Positions 6,438 through 7,509 of a DNA stretch of 7,509 nucleotides are shown piece after piece. The stretch is from Methylotenera sp. GTDB taxonomy: Bacteria > Pseudomonadota > Gammaproteobacteria > Burkholderiales > Methylophilaceae. The position numbers and the translations under genes were made by a program. Location of the stretch: NCBI GenBank assembly GCA_027310735.1, contig DAIDAH010000135.1:1-7509 (forward strand). Reading direction: 5' to 3'. The notes under the pieces are model-generated. The model was given only the letters and a program-made list of their open reading frames with translations. It did not search any database and had not been told where the DNA came from. Position 1 is the first letter of the stretch; each line of letters begins with the position of its first letter.

Positions 6438-6452
6438 GCAATACGCATGCCA
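6438..6452 (-). promoter_or_regulatory. Sigma-54 (RpoN) promoter of the porin-glnK-amtB operon
   Basis: The minus strand reads TGGCATGCGTATTGC followed by TTT, against the consensus TGGCACG-N4-TTGC-W. The GG (-24) and GC (-12) elements are present at the exact spacing, and only one core position (C to T) differs. Transcription would start near 6426, giving a leader of about 37 bases before the porin ATG at 6389, with its own AGGAG. Nitrogen control through NtrC and RpoN fits the glnK-amtB content. I could not find a clear NtrC site (GCAC-N5-7-GTGC type) between here and ubiK. Confidence 0.82.
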
Positions 6453-6531
6453 ACTTAAATTATATTTATAATCAATCAGATAGCCGTATATGTCTCGGAG
6501 TGACTTTTGTTTTTAATTGGTCAAAATCTGC

Positions 6532-6537
6532 TAAACT
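6532..6537 (+). promoter_or_regulatory. Possible -10 element for ubiK-comM
   Basis: TAAACT is a 4/6 match to TATAAT, 25 bases before the ubiK ATG, in a suitable AT-rich context. Upstream there is only a poor -35 (TTTTTA at 16 bases or TTGTTT at 19 bases), so this is a weak prediction. It would be back to back with the sigma-54 promoter about 80 bases away. Confidence 0.35.
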
Positions 6538-6562
6538 GCGATTAATCAATTAAGGATTAAAG

Positions 6563-6835
6563 ATGATTAGCATTGATAGAATGAACGAAATTTCCAATAA
6601 AATCAAAGATATGGCGACATCTTCGCCTTTGGTTGACTTTGAAAAGAACATAAGCGCACTATTAAGGGGCGCATTCACCAAAATGGAGCTTGTTTCTCGA
6701 GAGGAATTTGATGTGCAGGCAGAGGTGTTGAGGACTACTCGACTCAAGCTTGAATTGTTGGAAGCTAGACTGATTGAGTTGGAATCTTTAAATGCCTCAG
6801 AGCTAAAGTCTGTGAGTGTTGAGGCGCGCCAGTAA
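6563..6835 (+). CDS. ubiK: UbiK family ubiquinone biosynthesis accessory factor (BMFP/YqiC)
   Basis: A 90-residue protein of the BMFP/YqiC family. In E. coli and Salmonella it aids aerobic ubiquinone synthesis, interacting with UbiJ and lipids, and the purified family member fuses membranes in vitro. The N-terminal half is an amphipathic helix region (NEISNKIKDMATSSPLVDFEKN, in two parts around 8-29) followed by the family-typical NISALLRGAFTKMELVSREEF (29-49). The C-terminal half (about 46-78) is a leucine-heptad coiled coil (LKLELLEARLIELE) used for trimerisation. AAGGA 6 bases before the ATG gives a good start; TTAATC/GATTAA arms (6542-6547, 6555-6560) could weakly fold over that site. It stops one base before the comM start, so the two are coupled. 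It reads away from the nitrogen operon and probably has no functional tie to it. Confidence 0.9.
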   Translation: MISIDRMNEISNKIKDMATSSPLVDFEKNISALLRGAFTKMELVSREEFDVQAEVLRTTRLKLELLEARLIELESLNASELKSVSVEARQ

Positions 6836-6836
6836 G

Positions 6837-7509
6837 ATGAGTTTGGCCGTGTTACATAGCCGTGCCCTCAGTGGTATGGATGCGCCAGAAGTGGTGGTTG
6901 AGGTGCATTTGGCCAATGGCCTGCCAAGTTTTACGATTGTTGGTTTGCCCGAGGCGGAAGTTAAAGAGAGTAAGGATCGCGTGCGCGCGGCTTTGCAAAC
7001 AGCACAGTTTGAATTCCCTGCGCGGCGCATAACGGTGAATCTGGCCCCTGCAGATCTGCCTAAAGAAAGTGGGCGTTATGACTTGCCTATTGCATTAGGT
7101 ATTTTGGCCGCATCAGGTCAGATTCCAACTGAACCTTTGGCACATTATGAGTTTGCTGGGGAGTTGGCTCTTACGGGAGAGTTGCGCCCGATTCGCGGTG
7201 CGCTGGCTATGACGTCCAGTATGGTGCACGATATTGGTGGCGGCATAAAAAATATGCGCGAAAAACGTGCATTTATTTTGCCTAGCACCAGCGCAGTAGA
7301 GGCGGCTTTAGTGCGTGAGGCTATTATTTACCCAGCTAACTCCTTGTTAGAGGTGTGCGCGCACTTAAGTGGACACGCGGCACTTACTCGGTTAGAGCCA
7401 ACTGATCACGTCACGGAAATCATTTACCCTGATTTTAGTGATGTTAAAGCGCAAAGTATGCCCAAACGAGCGCTGGAAATTGCCGCTGCTGGTGGGCATA
7501 GTGTGATTC
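6837..7509 (+). CDS. comM: YifB/ComM-family Mg-chelatase-like AAA+ ATPase (partial, N-terminal part)
   Basis: The first 224 codons of a protein of about 500 residues; the window ends just before the expected Walker A loop. ComM is, in naturally transformable bacteria, a hexameric helicase that promotes branch migration during uptake of DNA into the chromosome; homologues occur widely as YifB. The visible part is the Lon-protease-like (ChlI) domain. GLPSFTIVGLPEAEVKES (28-45) and DRVRAAL (47-53) come first, then ITVNLAPADLPKESGRYDLP (65-84) and ELALTGELRPIRG (109-121). It ends with PKRALEIAAAGGHSV, which in the family leads into the nucleotide-binding loop. The start follows the ubiK stop after a single base and lacks a good ribosome binding site nearby (GAGG is 12 bases away), consistent with translational coupling. 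Confidence 0.94.
   Translation, partial: MSLAVLHSRALSGMDAPEVVVEVHLANGLPSFTIVGLPEAEVKESKDRVRAALQTAQFEFPARRITVNLAPADLPKESGRYDLPIALGILAASGQIPTEPLAHYEFAGELALTGELRPIRGALAMTSSMVHDIGGGIKNMREKRAFILPSTSAVEAALVREAIIYPANSLLEVCAHLSGHAALTRLEPTDHVTEIIYPDFSDVKAQSMPKRALEIAAAGGHSVI

Noticed and set aside
6453..6562. NtrC binding site between the divergent genes
   Set aside because: No GCAC...GTGC-type palindrome is visible here; an activator site may lie elsewhere or be degenerate.

Overview
The window looks like a stretch of proteobacterial chromosome, most likely from a betaproteobacterium. The evidence is the gene set: a TorF/Gcw_chp-type porin next to glnK and amtB, divergent from ubiK-comM, plus an E. 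coli-like Aas/LplT pair. A low-to-moderate-GC betaproteobacterium such as a Methylophilaceae member would fit, but that is a guess from gene content and base composition. I see no phage, transposon, CRISPR, tRNA or rRNA sequence.

Layout. (1) Positions 1-3489, minus strand: a compact operon read as arsR-like regulator -> aas -> lplT. aas and lplT overlap by 4 bases (ATGA), and lplT runs off the left edge. LplT flips lysophospholipids inward across the inner membrane and Aas re-acylates them, so this is a phospholipid repair unit. Its first gene is a small ArsR-family repressor without the usual metal-binding box, whose start codon lies directly against a perfect palindrome and a good sigma-70-type promoter. 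(2) Positions 3586-3611: a strong hairpin terminator closing the next operon. (3) Positions 3645-6389, minus strand: the nitrogen operon porin -> glnK (PII) -> amtB (ammonium channel), preceded at 6438-6452 by a near-consensus sigma-54 promoter. A long stem-loop lies between porin and glnK. (4) Positions 6563-7509, plus strand: ubiK and the start of comM/yifB, with one base between them, divergent from the nitrogen operon and cut by the right edge.

How the parts work together. In the nitrogen operon, an outer-membrane channel of unknown cargo, the inner-membrane ammonium channel and its cytoplasmic PII gate are made from one nitrogen-regulated transcript. In the lipid operon, transport and re-acylation of lysophospholipids are co-expressed under an apparently self-regulated repressor. 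No intergenic stretch exceeds 300 bases. The longest, between porin and ubiK (6390-6562, 173 bases), holds the divergent promoters.

No clearly new system is present. The points most worth checking are the apparently leaderless, operator-overlapping start of the ArsR-like gene and its link to phospholipid repair, the sigma-54 promoter placing a TorF-type porin under nitrogen control, the stem-loop between porin and glnK, and the near-identical presequence end and mature N-terminus of the porin and AmtB.
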